From Nonomuraea aridisoli (GTDB lineage Bacteria; Actinomycetota; Actinomycetes; Streptosporangiales; Streptosporangiaceae), in assembly GCF_003236395.1 (NCBI RefSeq), contig NZ_POUD01000032.1, positions 1 through 48,841 on the forward strand: a stretch of DNA of 48,841 nucleotides, read 5' to 3'. The notes under the pieces were generated by a model. The model worked only from the letters and a program-made list of their open reading frames with translations. It made no database searches and was not told the DNA's origin. The position numbers and the translations under genes are program-made. Position 1 is the first letter of the stretch. The number at the start of each line of letters is the position of its first letter. Shown piece by piece: positions 31,427 to 41,168 of this stretch.

Positions 31427-31933
31427 ATGATCATGAGGTCGTGGCGGCGTTCCCGGCCGTTCTGGGGCGGCTTGCTCATCGTGGCGGCGGGGACGGAGCT
31501 GCTGTCCATCCCGCTCGCGCTCGACGCGCTGCCGGTGGCCCTCGTGTTCGGCACGGTCGGAGCCAGTTACCTGCTCGCCCTGGTCATGGTGATCGCGGGG
31601 GTGCTCGTGTGGCTGCAGCCCGGCCAGCGGGTCTTCCTCGGCCTGATCGCGGTGCTGCTGTCCATGGCGTCGTTCGTTTACTCCAACCTGGGCGGCTTTC
31701 TGATCGGCATGGTCCTGGGCTTGCTGGGTGGCATGCTGACGGTGGCCTGGACCCCTGTCAGCCAACCTGCCAACCGCTTCGACACTCTCAATGCCCGGAT
31801 CGTGCTCGCCGCGGTTCGAAGGTTGGCTGCACGCATGAAGGCGCGGCGCTGGACAACAGCCGATGATCCAGGGCAGCCGGTGGACGCCGGCCCCGCCGCG
31901 CAGCCGCGAGAACCCGACAGGGTGAAGGGTTAG
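31427..31933 (+). CDS. DUF6114 membrane protein
   Basis: 168 residues from ATG 31427 (31433 also possible). Four hydrophobic segments are visible: FWGGLLIVAAGTELLSIPLA, FGTVGASYLLALVMVIAGVL, VFLGLIAVLLSMASFVY and GFLIGMVLGLLGGMLTVAW. The tail is basic and then proline/acid-rich. The pairing with DUF6230 is a common actinobacterial arrangement, implying a shared membrane role. Confidence 0.8.
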   Translation: MIMRSWRRSRPFWGGLLIVAAGTELLSIPLALDALPVALVFGTVGASYLLALVMVIAGVLVWLQPGQRVFLGLIAVLLSMASFVYSNLGGFLIGMVLGLLGGMLTVAWTPVSQPANRFDTLNARIVLAAVRRLAARMKARRWTTADDPGQPVDAGPAAQPREPDRVKG

Positions 31934-31969
31934 GCGGTGTCGGCGTACGCCCGACCGCAATGCCCGGCT

Positions 31970-33349
31970 CTACCCCGCTGTCTGGTGTGCGGGAGGTCGC
32001 GGGTGCGCGGTGTACAGCGGGATGCGGGCGACGAAACGCGCGCCCTGGTCGGAGTCCTCGATGGTGAGGGTTCCGCCGTGCTGTTCGGCGATCTGTCGGG
32101 CGATCGGCAGTCCGAGCCCGGTGCCGCCGGTGTCCTTGTTGCGGGCGTCGTCCAGCCGGGCGAAGCGCTGGAACACCCGCTCGCGCTGGTCGACCGGGAT
32201 GCCGGGGCCGTCATCGCTCACCACTAGCACGGCCTGTCCGCTCTGGGCACTCAGGGAAATGGTCACGGTGCAGGCGGCGTGACGCTCGGCGTTGTCCACC
32301 AGGTTGGTGAACAGGCGGATGAGCTGGAGGCGGTCGCCGCGGACCACAGCCGGCTCAAGGTCGCGAATGATGTTCAGCTTGTGGGGGCAGTGGTCCAGCT
32401 CGCAGCTGATCAAATCCTCCAGGTCTACCGGCGCGGCGGCGGCACCGGCCGCGCCGGCATCCAAACAAGAGAGCGTCAGCAGATCGGTGACGATGGCCTG
32501 CAGGCGGTCCAGACTGTCCAGCGTGGCGGTGGCGGTGGCAGGCCAGTCGGCGTCGTCGGGGTGCAGCAGTGCCTCTTCCGTCTGGGCGCGCATGGCGGTG
32601 ATGGGGCTGCGCAGGTCATGTGAGGCATCTGAGATGAAGCGGCGCTCGCGTTGCAAGGCTGCCTGGAGCAAGTCCAGGGTCTGGTTCACGGTGCAGGCCA
32701 ATTCCTGAATCTCATCGCGCGGCGCGGGCACTGGAACGCGGTGCCCGAGGTCGGTCGAGGTGATCTTGCATAGATGGGCTCGGATGGCCTCGACCGGTTT
32801 GAGCGATCGGCCGACGATGCGGTACGCGCCGAAGGCGGTAACCCCGATCAGCAGTGTGGACCCGGCCAGCACGCCGGCCAGCAGCCGTCCGCTGACGTAC
32901 CACGGGTAGGCCGGGGCGGCCGAGTAGATGATCCAATCGCCGTCCCGTCTGGGGACGCGCTGGACGGAGACGAGCATGCAAGTGCCGGCGAAGTCGCGCA
33001 TGTGGCATAGGGTTTCCATCCGGCCCATGCGTTCTTCCGTCGGGACGAAGAAGGCCATCGGTGGCCGTCCCCGCATGTTCGCGCTGGCCGACACGATCCG
33101 GCCGGCGGGGTCGATCACCTGGAGGGCGGCGATTCCGCGCTCGGTGTGTACCGGGGTCAGCTGGCCGCGGGCGAGGAGACCGGCTGTGCGCATGTTCGCG
33201 TCGTGGTTACGGCGATTGAGTTCCGTGCTCCGCTCGCTGTGGATGCTCGTCACAATCAGCGCGCTGAGGCCTGCGCACAGGAGGGTCATCACGATCGCGG
33301 CCAGCAGAGTGAGCCGGGCCCGCACCGGCCAATCACGCCATGGCCTCAT
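31970..33349 (-). CDS. Sensor histidine kinase, orphan
   Basis: 459 residues from ATG 33349. Membrane segments at about 12-36 and 153-175 enclose an extracellular sensor of some 115 residues with three cysteines. A HAMP region follows to about 230. The phosphoacceptor is H244 in FISDASHDLRSPI. The ATP-binding boxes are LVDNAERHA (N), DDGPGIP (G1) and GTGLGLPIA (G2). No response regulator gene lies on either side; its partner must be elsewhere or lost. The sensor shows no recognisable ligand domain. Confidence 0.9.
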   Translation of the reverse strand: MRPWRDWPVRARLTLLAAIVMTLLCAGLSALIVTSIHSERSTELNRRNHDANMRTAGLLARGQLTPVHTERGIAALQVIDPAGRIVSASANMRGRPPMAFFVPTEERMGRMETLCHMRDFAGTCMLVSVQRVPRRDGDWIIYSAAPAYPWYVSGRLLAGVLAGSTLLIGVTAFGAYRIVGRSLKPVEAIRAHLCKITSTDLGHRVPVPAPRDEIQELACTVNQTLDLLQAALQRERRFISDASHDLRSPITAMRAQTEEALLHPDDADWPATATATLDSLDRLQAIVTDLLTLSCLDAGAAGAAAAPVDLEDLISCELDHCPHKLNIIRDLEPAVVRGDRLQLIRLFTNLVDNAERHAACTVTISLSAQSGQAVLVVSDDGPGIPVDQRERVFQRFARLDDARNKDTGGTGLGLPIARQIAEQHGGTLTIEDSDQGARFVARIPLYTAHPRPPAHQTAG

Positions 33350-33680
33350 CGCCCCTTCACCCCCTGCGACCAGGCTAGATATGCGTTTGAGAGGGCGTTG
33401 GAGATCAATAGACCGAATTAAGCCAACACCGGTCCAAACCTGCACGTGGTGCGTAATGGCAGGGAGTTCCTGGTGAACGTTCCGGGCGCAGCATCTTGTC
33501 CGGCCGGCCGTACCGCGCCCCGCACCGCAGGCCAGGTGAGGCCAACAGGATCGATCGGGTCAGCCGACACGCGGATGAGGGCGTACCCACAGCGCGCTGC
33601 CGGCCTCGCCCATGGCCCTCATACTGGTGGGCCGCGCAGATCGATCTTGCGGTGCTGCTTGCGTTCGACGACGGCAGCGG
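33350..33680. other. Intergenic gap, nothing recognised
   Basis: About 330 bases between the kinase start and the sulfatase stop. Short ORFs occur on both strands, but none has a ribosome-binding site or a recognisable motif. A lost response-regulator gene could have been here; no fragment of a receiver domain was seen. Confidence 0.5.
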
Positions 33681-35483
33681 TCAAGGCGTGACGATGGCGA
33701 AGTCCGGTGTGGGGTCTTCCAGGACGGCGTGCAGCCGTTGCAAAACGGCCATGTCGCCGTCGTGGTCGAGGCCGTCGGTGCCCTCTCCGTTGAGCAGGCC
33801 CAGGAGCCGCTGCCTGGTCAGGCGCAGCGTCAGGTCCGCCCCGTCGCCCGACGGTGACTCCTGGTGGATCAGGGCGCCGTTGGACATCGTGGTCCGGTGG
33901 TGTTTACCGGTGTCGGTGAGGTGCCAGTCAATGGTGAAGCGCTCGTTCCAGGCGCGTGGGCCGTGCACGCGGATGGCGACGGAGTCGAAGATCTGCTCCG
34001 GGGTGAGCGCGCGGAGCATGTCCGGCGAGGTGGTTTTGGTCATGCCCGCCGAGGGGTGGCCGGTCAGCTCCATGGCGCCGGTCAGGTAGAAGTTGCGCCA
34101 GGTGGCGTTCTCCGCGCCGTGCCCCATCCGGGTGTAGACCTGGGCCAGCATGTTCCGGGCCTGGGCGTTGTCCTGGTCGGCGAACACCGCGTGGTTGAGC
34201 AGGGTGGCGGCGAAGCGCAGGTCGCCCTCTCCGATGTAGCGTTCGGCCAGCCGGACCACAGCCGAGGTGCCGCCGAGACATTCGACGTAGCGGCGCGCCT
34301 GCTCCACCGGCGGGTGTTCCCACAGGTGGACCGGGTTGCCGTCGAACCAGCCCAGGTAGCGCTGGTAGATCGCTTTGACGTTGTGGCTGACCGAGCCGTA
34401 GTAGCCGTGGGTGTGCCAGGCCGCCTCCAGGGCGGGCGGCATCTGCATGGCCTCGGCGATCTCGCTGCCGGTCATGCCGCGGTTCAGCATGCGCAGGGTC
34501 TGGTCGTGCAGGTAGGCATACAGGTCGCGCTGCTGGGTCAGGAAGGTGACGATGCTGTCTTTGCCCCAGGTGGGCCAGTGGTGGGAGGCGAAGGCGACGT
34601 CCGCGTGGTCGGCGAACAGTGCGATGGCCTCGGTCAGGTAGCGGGACCAGATGCGGGTGTCGCGGACCAGCGCGCCGCGCAGGGTGAGCACGTTGTGCAG
34701 GTTGTGGGTGGCGTTCTCGGCCATGCACAGGGCGCGGCGGTTGGGGAACAGGAAATTCATCTCCGCCGGGGCCTCGGTGCCGGGGGTGAGCTGGAAGACG
34801 ATGCGTACGCCGTCGACCGTCTCCTCCTGGCCGGTATGGGTGATGTCGAGGGTGGGCGGGATGAGCGAGACGGTCCCCGATGAGGTGCCCATGCCGAGCC
34901 CGCAGCCGAGCTGCCCTTCCGGGGTACGGGGCAGGAGCTGGCCGTACATGTACAGGGCGCGGCGGTTCATGGCGGTGCCGGCGTAGACGTTCTCGGAGAC
35001 GGCGTGTTCCATGAAATGAGCGGGGGCGATGACGGGGATGCCGTCGCCGTCGGTGACTCCGCGAGCGCCGCCGAAGTGGTCGGCGTGGGAATGGGTGTAG
35101 ATGAGACCGGTGACCGGGCGGTCCCCGCGATGGTCGCGGTAGAGCCGCAGCGCGGCGGCGGCGCATTCGGTGGAGATGAGCGGGTCGACGACAATGACGC
35201 CGCGTTGCCCTTCCACGAGGGTCATGTTGGACAGGTCCAGGCCGCGCACCTGGTAGATGCCGTCGGTCACCTCGAACAGCCCCTGCTTGGCGCACAGTTG
35301 TGCCTGCCGCCACAGGCTCGGGTGCGCGGTGGGAGGGCAGTCGGCGTCGAGGAAATCGTAGGAATCGTTATCCCAGATGACTTTGCCGTCGGCGGCCTTG
35401 ACCACTGCGGGGGTTAGCTTCGCGACAAAGCCGCGCTCGGCGTTGTCGAAGTCAGTTCGATCGTGAAAGGGAAGGTCTGCCAT
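33681..35483 (-). CDS. Alkyl sulfatase, metallo-beta-lactamase fold (SdsA1-like)
   Basis: 600 residues. The metal motif TH131SH133AD135H136 is followed by FFGG-like residues and a later H in FPNRRALCMAENATHN, as in class III Zn alkyl sulfatases (SdsA1/BDS1). The C-terminal part contains the dimerisation helices (LAERYIGEGDLRFAATLLNH) and an SCP2-like lipid-binding domain (GPRAWNERFTIDWHLTDTG). It should hydrolyse primary or secondary alkyl sulfate esters to alcohol and sulfate. No N-terminal signal peptide is seen, so it is probably cytoplasmic. It lies beside a SulP permease, suggesting sulfate-ester scavenging. Confidence 0.9.
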   Translation of the reverse strand: MADLPFHDRTDFDNAERGFVAKLTPAVVKAADGKVIWDNDSYDFLDADCPPTAHPSLWRQAQLCAKQGLFEVTDGIYQVRGLDLSNMTLVEGQRGVIVVDPLISTECAAAALRLYRDHRGDRPVTGLIYTHSHADHFGGARGVTDGDGIPVIAPAHFMEHAVSENVYAGTAMNRRALYMYGQLLPRTPEGQLGCGLGMGTSSGTVSLIPPTLDITHTGQEETVDGVRIVFQLTPGTEAPAEMNFLFPNRRALCMAENATHNLHNVLTLRGALVRDTRIWSRYLTEAIALFADHADVAFASHHWPTWGKDSIVTFLTQQRDLYAYLHDQTLRMLNRGMTGSEIAEAMQMPPALEAAWHTHGYYGSVSHNVKAIYQRYLGWFDGNPVHLWEHPPVEQARRYVECLGGTSAVVRLAERYIGEGDLRFAATLLNHAVFADQDNAQARNMLAQVYTRMGHGAENATWRNFYLTGAMELTGHPSAGMTKTTSPDMLRALTPEQIFDSVAIRVHGPRAWNERFTIDWHLTDTGKHHRTTMSNGALIHQESPSGDGADLTLRLTRQRLLGLLNGEGTDGLDHDGDMAVLQRLHAVLEDPTPDFAIVTP

Positions 35484-35566
35484 GCGACGCTGCTGCCCGC
35501 GACCGACTTCGATAAGGCAAGAAAAGGGTCAAGGAAGAGCACGTCTCCCGCTTGTGCGCCGGGGTG

Positions 35567-37321
35567 CTAGGTGCCTGACCTTCGCGTGGCCAGCAGAGCG
35601 CGCAGCCGGTCGAGGACGCTGCGGCGGTGCGGATGCGCCGGACGTACCACCGGCTGCAGCTCGGGATGCTCCGTGCGGTAGGCGGCGACCGCCTCGGCCA
35701 CCCGGTCGTAGAGCCGGATGCGCTGGTGCAGGCCGGTATCGTGCATGAGCGCCCGCACTGAGGTGCGGGTGCGGGCGAGCGCCAGCCCAACGCCGGCCCG
35801 GTCGCAGTCGTCGACGACGCGGTGCAGCACTTCGGCGCCGGTGGTGTCCATGTCGTAGACGGCTTCGGCGTCGACGACGATCTGCCGCACCGGCGGGTCG
35901 GCGTCGGTCACCAGGCGCTGCAGTTCGGTGCGGAGCACGTCGGCGTTGGCGAAGAACAGCGGCGCGTCGAAGCGGTAGACCACCAGCCCGGGCAGCGTCT
36001 CGGCGTCGCGATGGTGGGCGACGTCACGGTAGGCGTGTTCCTCCCCGGTCCGGCCGAGGACGGCCGTGTAGGGCATGACTGCGCGGCGCAGCACCTCCAG
36101 CAGCGAGACGACCACCCCGACGACGATGCCCTGGAGCACGCCGAAGGCCAGCACGCCCAGCGCGGTGAGGGCCGCCAGCACGAAGTCGGTGCGGTGGATC
36201 CGCCACAGCCTGCGCAAGGCGGCCAGGTCCACCAGCCGGGCCGCGGTGAGGATGATGACCGCGCCGAGCGCGGCCTGGGGCATGTCCCGGATCAGCGGCA
36301 TCAGCACCAGCAAGGTGAGCACCACGGCCGCCGCGGCGCCGAGCCCGGCCATCCGGGTCCGCGCGCCCGAGCCGGCCAGCAGGGCGCTGCGCGAGTCGCT
36401 GCCGTTGGCGGGGAAGCCGCCCAGCAGCCCAGCAGCGGCGTTGGCCGCGGCCAGCCCGAGGAACTCCTGCTGCGCATCGACGTCCTTGCCCTCCTTGGCT
36501 GCCATGGCCCGCGCGGTGAGCACGCTGCTGGCGTAGACGAGCAGGGCGATGCTCAAGGCCGGGCCGATCAGCTGCACCGTGCCGGCCAGGGGGTTGGTCA
36601 GGCCGGTCCAGGGCAGGCTCGGCATCGGCAGCCCGCCCACGGCCGGGCCGAGGACGTCCAGGCGGTCGTCGAGCCCGGCCAGGGCCACGGCGGCGGTCGC
36701 CACAATGAGCACGATCAGTGGGCCGGGCAGGCGCGGGGCGTAGTGGCCGATCAGCAGGACGCCCGCGGCGGTCAGGAGCGCGCATCCGAGAGCCCACACG
36801 TTCACGTCCGAAAGGCTGAGCAGCACAGCGACGGCTTTGGCGACAGGCGTGCCGCTCGCGCTGATGCCGGTCGCCTTGCTCAGCTGGCTGGCGATGATCA
36901 CCACGCCGGACCCGGCCAGGTAGCCGGTCAGCACGGGAGTGGACAGCAGCCGCATCAGCACGCCGGCGCGCGCCACGTACCCGATCATCAGGAAGACCGC
37001 GATCAGCAGCGCGAGCTGTGCCGCCATGACGGGATGCTCACTGCCTGGGACAGTGGCGAGCGCGCCGGCCACCACGATCGCCACCGACGACTCCGGGCCG
37101 ACGTTCAGCAGACGGCTCCCGCCGAAGAACGCATACCCGATCATCGCGCCGAGCGCGGTGTACAGGCCCGACGCCGCCGGCAGCCCGGCCAGCTGCGCAT
37201 ACGCGAACGCCTGCGGCACCAGCACCGCCCACAGCGACAGCGCCGCCAGCAGGTCCGGGCGCAGCCACGCGCGCCGGTAGCCGCGCAGCGCCGCCCAGCC
37301 GGGGACGGCGGACCAACTCAC
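35567..37321 (-). CDS. SulP-family anion permease with STAS domain (I)
   Basis: 584 residues from GTG 37321, chosen because GAGGGGAGGC lies about eight bases upstream; a TTG at 37399 is the far alternative. The first half gives the SulP inner repeat (LVPQAFAYAQLAGLPAASGL, GSRLLNVGPESSVAIVVAGA) with about ten membrane segments. The STAS domain begins near residue 450 (LVVYRFDAPLFFANADVLRT; VVDAEAVYDMDTTGAEVLHR). SulP proteins move sulfate, bicarbonate or other anions with H+ or Na+. It is divergently oriented to a second SulP gene across a 250-bp shared promoter region. Confidence 0.88.
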   Translation of the reverse strand: MSWSAVPGWAALRGYRRAWLRPDLLAALSLWAVLVPQAFAYAQLAGLPAASGLYTALGAMIGYAFFGGSRLLNVGPESSVAIVVAGALATVPGSEHPVMAAQLALLIAVFLMIGYVARAGVLMRLLSTPVLTGYLAGSGVVIIASQLSKATGISASGTPVAKAVAVLLSLSDVNVWALGCALLTAAGVLLIGHYAPRLPGPLIVLIVATAAVALAGLDDRLDVLGPAVGGLPMPSLPWTGLTNPLAGTVQLIGPALSIALLVYASSVLTARAMAAKEGKDVDAQQEFLGLAAANAAAGLLGGFPANGSDSRSALLAGSGARTRMAGLGAAAAVVLTLLVLMPLIRDMPQAALGAVIILTAARLVDLAALRRLWRIHRTDFVLAALTALGVLAFGVLQGIVVGVVVSLLEVLRRAVMPYTAVLGRTGEEHAYRDVAHHRDAETLPGLVVYRFDAPLFFANADVLRTELQRLVTDADPPVRQIVVDAEAVYDMDTTGAEVLHRVVDDCDRAGVGLALARTRTSVRALMHDTGLHQRIRLYDRVAEAVAAYRTEHPELQPVVRPAHPHRRSVLDRLRALLATRRSGT

Positions 37322-37570
37322 CCCCGCTGCCTCCCCTCCTGCGACCGATCCCTGGTTCGTAGCCAAGCCCGGGCCAGAGGAAGCCCGCGAGATCGTCAAG
37401 CATCATCCCTGGTCAAAAGGGGTACGCCAGTCGCGAGTGGGAGGAGTGGTACGGTGTGGTTCTCGGGGAACCGCTGCCTTGCGCCGTGTCCGTGGCGATC
37501 GGCCTAGCCCTGCCTTGGCGGTGATGGTCGTGCTACCGGTCACCGGCAGGCGGTTGGGCGGGCTGCTACC

Positions 37571-39190
37571 GTGACCTGGTTCGCCGCGGGCATCAGGGGC
37601 CCGCTGAACTGGCCCAGAGAAATCACCGCTGGGGTCACGCTGGCGGCGCTGGCCATCCCGCTCAACATCGGCTACGCACAAATCGCGGGGCTGCCGCCGG
37701 TCGTCGGCCTGTACGCCGCCATCGTGCCGATGCTGGTGTTCGCGCTGCTGTGCTCCTCCCGTCAGCTCGTCGCCAGCCCTGATGCGCCCATCGCCGCCCT
37801 CATCGCCTCCCTACTGGTCGCGATCGCCGCCCGCCCTGGCAGCCCGCAGTACGCCGAACTGGCCTACGCCCAGGCGCTCGTCTGCGCTGCGGTGTTCCTG
37901 CTGTTCTACGCCTTCAAGCTGGGTTTCCTGGCCAACTTCCTGTCCGAACCGGTCCTGGTCGGCTTCATCGCCGGGCTGGCCGTCGAAATTCTCACCAGCC
38001 AGGTCGAGAAGATCCTCGGCATCCACACCAGCGCCGAGCGGTTCTTCCCGAAGCTGTGGGAGACCGTCACCAGGATTCCGCAGGCGCATCTGTGGAGCGT
38101 CGTCGTGGGGGTCGCGACCATGGTGGTGATCGTCGTCCTGCGCAGGTTCTTTCCTGCGCTGCCGGGCCCACTGATCGCGCTGGTGGCCGCCGCAGCGGTC
38201 GTGGCGTGGGCCGGCCTTGACACCCGCGGTGTGTCGGTTCTCGGCCACGTCCCGTCAGGGCTGCCCGTCCCGCACTGGCCGCAGGTCACGCTCGGCCAGT
38301 GGGCCGCGCTGGTTCCCGGCGCCATCGCCATCTGCGCCGTCACCCTGGCCGACGGGTTGCTCACCGCCCGCCGCTACGCCGAACAGCACGGCTACCCTCT
38401 CGACGCCAACACCGAGCTGCGCGCGTTCGGCCTGGCCAACGTCGCCGCCGGGTTCACCCAGTCGATGACCGTCGGCTCCAGCGCTTCGCGCACCGCCGCC
38501 ATGGACGCCACCGGCTCCCGCTCCCAAATTCCCAGCGCCGTCTGCGCGATCGTGGTCGCCGTTCTGGTCGCGTTCTTCTCCGGCGTGCTCGCCTACCTGC
38601 CCAACACCGCCCTGGCCGGGATCGTCGCCGTCGCCGTCATCCGGCTCATCGACGTGCGCAAGCTGGCCGAGTTGTGGCGGCTGCGCCGCTCGGAGTTCTG
38701 GATCGCCGCGGTGTGCCTGCTCGGCGTGCCGGTGCTCGGCTCGCTCACCGCGGTCATCATCGCCTTCCTGCTGTCGGCGGTGGACGTCGTACGGCGCGCC
38801 TCCCGGCCCAGCACCGCCACCCTGCGCCCCGGCGAGCACGGCCGCTACGTCCGAGGCCCGGCCGGTGGCCCGCTGGTCGTTTACCGCTTCGAGAGTCAGC
38901 TGTTCTTCGCCAACGCCGGCACCTTCAAATCCGAGATCACCCGCCTGGCCGACCAGGGCGCCCGGTGGATCGTCCTGGACGCCGAGGCCGTCACCGACGT
39001 CGACACCACCGGCGCCCAAGCCCTGCGTGAGACCACGGACATGCTGCGCGAGCGCGGCGTCACCTTCGCCGTCTCCCGCGCCACCACCGGCCTGCGCCGC
39101 CTGCTGGACCACTACGGTTTGACCGGGCTCACCTACTACGACTCCAACGAGGCCGCGGCCGCGGCCTACCGGGAGAGTGACCATGGGTAA
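37571..39190 (+). CDS. SulP-family anion permease with STAS domain (II)
   Basis: 539 residues from GTG 37571. TAALAIPLNIGYAQIAGLPP-type N-terminal SulP motif (seen as LAALAIPLNIGYAQIAGLPP), SSRQLVASPDAPIAALIASL and FGLANVAAGFTQSMTVGSSA follow. The STAS part is VVYRFESQLFFANAGTFKSE and VLDAEAVTDVDTTGAQALRE. It is clearly a separate paralogue, not a copy, of the divergent permease. Substrate cannot be told; the nearby beta-carbonic anhydrase makes bicarbonate possible and the two sulfatases make sulfate possible. It overlaps the downstream GAP-family gene by eight bases. Confidence 0.88.
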   Translation: MTWFAAGIRGPLNWPREITAGVTLAALAIPLNIGYAQIAGLPPVVGLYAAIVPMLVFALLCSSRQLVASPDAPIAALIASLLVAIAARPGSPQYAELAYAQALVCAAVFLLFYAFKLGFLANFLSEPVLVGFIAGLAVEILTSQVEKILGIHTSAERFFPKLWETVTRIPQAHLWSVVVGVATMVVIVVLRRFFPALPGPLIALVAAAAVVAWAGLDTRGVSVLGHVPSGLPVPHWPQVTLGQWAALVPGAIAICAVTLADGLLTARRYAEQHGYPLDANTELRAFGLANVAAGFTQSMTVGSSASRTAAMDATGSRSQIPSAVCAIVVAVLVAFFSGVLAYLPNTALAGIVAVAVIRLIDVRKLAELWRLRRSEFWIAAVCLLGVPVLGSLTAVIIAFLLSAVDVVRRASRPSTATLRPGEHGRYVRGPAGGPLVVYRFESQLFFANAGTFKSEITRLADQGARWIVLDAEAVTDVDTTGAQALRETTDMLRERGVTFAVSRATTGLRRLLDHYGLTGLTYYDSNEAAAAAYRESDHG

Positions 39191-39857
39191 GGCGTTCGCC
39201 GACATGCTGCCCTACACGCTGGGCCTGATCGTCTCACCGTTCCCCGTCGTGGCCGTCGTCGCCCTGCTGATCAGCGCGAACGGCCGTGCCAAGGCGCTGG
39301 TGTTCGAGGCCACCTGGCTGATCATGAGCTGGGTCGTGCTGCTGGTCCTGATCGCCCTGCTGGGCGCGGTCGGTGTCACCGGTCATGCCAGACCCGATTG
39401 GGTCGGCTGGATCAGCGTGATCATCGGCGTTTTCCTTTTCCTGATGGTTTTCGCCGGCATCCGCAGGGCGGCCCGCCGCAAGCAGGGCAAGGACCCCGAG
39501 GTGCCTCGCTGGATCGCCGCCATGGACACCATGACTCCACCCAAGATCGTGGGCGTGGCGGCCATGCTCATCGTGGTCAACCCGGTCAACCTCGCCTCCC
39601 TGGCCGGCGGCGCCATCGCCGCATCCCATGAACCCTTGCCGTTCGGCAGGCAGCTCATCCTCGCGGCCGTGTTCGTCGTCATCGGCAGCCTCGGCGTGCT
39701 CGCCCCCTACGCCACCGCGCTCAGCGGCGGCGGCGAACAGCGGCTCCAGCGGATGCGCGGCTGGCTGATCCAGCACAACAGCGCCCTCACGTTGCTGCTG
39801 GTTCTGGTGTTCGCCGTGCTGTTCCTCGCCAAAGGCCTACGCGCCCTGCTGACCTGA
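39183..39857 (+). CDS. GAP/Sap-family membrane protein
   Basis: 224 residues from ATG 39183, overlapping the permease end; a GTG at 39177 adds two codons. Six hydrophobic segments are visible, with the N-terminal YTLGLIVSPFPVVAVVALLI typical of the GAP (Sap, sulfolipid-addressing protein) family. A cytosolic basic loop (RRAARRKQGKDPEVPRW) splits the two halves. In mycobacteria a member helps export a sulfated glycolipid; here it is likely a small-molecule exporter of unknown substrate. The overlap with SulP suggests joint expression. Confidence 0.82.
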   Translation: MGKAFADMLPYTLGLIVSPFPVVAVVALLISANGRAKALVFEATWLIMSWVVLLVLIALLGAVGVTGHARPDWVGWISVIIGVFLFLMVFAGIRRAARRKQGKDPEVPRWIAAMDTMTPPKIVGVAAMLIVVNPVNLASLAGGAIAASHEPLPFGRQLILAAVFVVIGSLGVLAPYATALSGGGEQRLQRMRGWLIQHNSALTLLLVLVFAVLFLAKGLRALLT

Positions 39858-40046
39858 CACCCGGACGATCCCGCCTAGCCTTAGACCGGCGCTAACCGCC
39901 TGAGTCTCCGCCCTCATGCTGCAGTTCTTCGAACAGGAAGCCCGCTTCCCCATGCTGGGAGGATGTTCCCAAGCCGGCAGCCGGACCGTCTGCGCCGCCG
40001 CCGACTTCGCCCGCCGCACCACCAGCGCAGAACACGAGGCGAAACG

Positions 40047-40915
40047 ATGACCGACACCTCCTGGCTGGGACCCGCCATCGACGTGCGGCCCGTGCTCGCC
40101 GAACAGCAAGACGCGTTCATCGAGTTGCTGCGCCAACTCGACGCCGAGGAGTGGAACCGGCCAACAATCTGTCCGGGCTGAACGTCAAAGACGTTGCCGC
40201 GCACGTGCTCGGCGAGCATATCGGACGCCTGTCCATCCACCGCGACGGCTTTCATGTCCTGCATCCCGCAGAGGGTGAAGCCTTCCCCGGCTTTCTCGAC
40301 CGGATCAACGAGGAGTGGGTGATCGCCGTCCGCCGCATCAGCCCGCCGATGCTCATCGACCTGCTCTCAACCTTCGGCGACCAGATCGTGCGTTCTGGCG
40401 GACCATCGGCGTGGACGCTCTCGGCGGCCCGGTGCGCTGGGCCGGCGCCGGGCCGCACCCCCTACTGGCTGGACGTTGCCCGCGAATACACCGAGTACTG
40501 GACCCACCAGCAGCAGATCTGCGAGGCCACCGGGCGGGCCGGACTCACCGAGTCACGCTACCTCGGCCCGGTCATCGACACTTTCCTGCGGGCCCTGCCC
40601 CACACGCTGCGCGACATCGCCGCCCCGCCCGGCGTCGCTGTCCAGGTGAGCGTGACCGGACCCGGCGGTGGCATCTGGACCTGCATCCGCAACCCGGGGC
40701 GCTGGGAGCTGCACCACCGGCCACATCCCCAGCCCGCCGCACACCTCGAACTCGACGCCGACACCACCTGGCGGCTCTGCACCCGCGGCATCACCCCCGG
40801 GCGGGCGGCAGAACGGGCCCGAATCGACGGCGACGAACATCTCGCGACGGCAGCCCTCCACATCGTTTCGATCATCTGGTCGCCACCGAACCGCGAGACG
40901 TTCGGAGCGTTGTGA
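40047..40915 (+). pseudogene. Mycothiol-dependent maleylpyruvate isomerase-like gene, frameshifted
   Basis: From ATG 40047, MTDTSWLGPAIDVRPVLAEQ continues to EEWNRPTICPG, then a frame change near 40180 is required to reach NVKDVAAHVLGEHIGRLSIH. A second excursion lies at about 40390-40455: the expected FWRTIGVDALGGPVRWAGAG is in another frame, after which YWLDVAREYTEYWTHQQQIC returns. The end is HHRPHPQPAAHLELDADTTW. The DinB-like metal histidines are present across frames. The family uses mycothiol in detoxification or isomerisation. With three indels it is probably inactive. Confidence 0.78.
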
Positions 40916-40980
40916 TATCCGATGTCGCCAAAGACCGTCTCCTTCAAGGAGAAGCGCGAGGCGGTCAAGGCGGTCGGCGG

Positions 40981-41120
40981 GTGAACACCAGCACGGTTTC
41001 GGCCCGATCCCTCGCCAGTCGACAGAGCATGAACCACGGTGCAGCCAAAGGTGTGACGATGATCGATGGCGTCGCTCCGCTTGGACGTTCCTCACTCATC
41101 ACGCCCGGGTGCTGTGCACC
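40981..41120 (+). pseudogene. Degenerate duplicate of the HTH-gene promoter and 5' end
   Basis: The run from about 40981 to 41120 is visibly homologous to 42595-42740: matching blocks include ACGGTTTCG, GAACC, AAAGG-GT, ACGATGA-CGATGGCG, TGGACGTTCCTCAC and CATCACGCCCGGGTGCTG. The copy starts like the HTH gene (ATG near 41060) but shifts frame after a few codons: another frame reads SAWTFLTHHARVLC. Homology ends near 41118. It is a dead partial copy. Confidence 0.75.
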
Positions 41121-41168
41121 TCGGGCACACCAGCGTCCGGGTGTCGTGCTGGCCGGCGGTCATGTCCT

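Noticed and set aside
31970..33349. Histidine kinase paired with a neighbouring response regulator
   Set aside because: No receiver-domain sequence was found in either direction up to the next genes.
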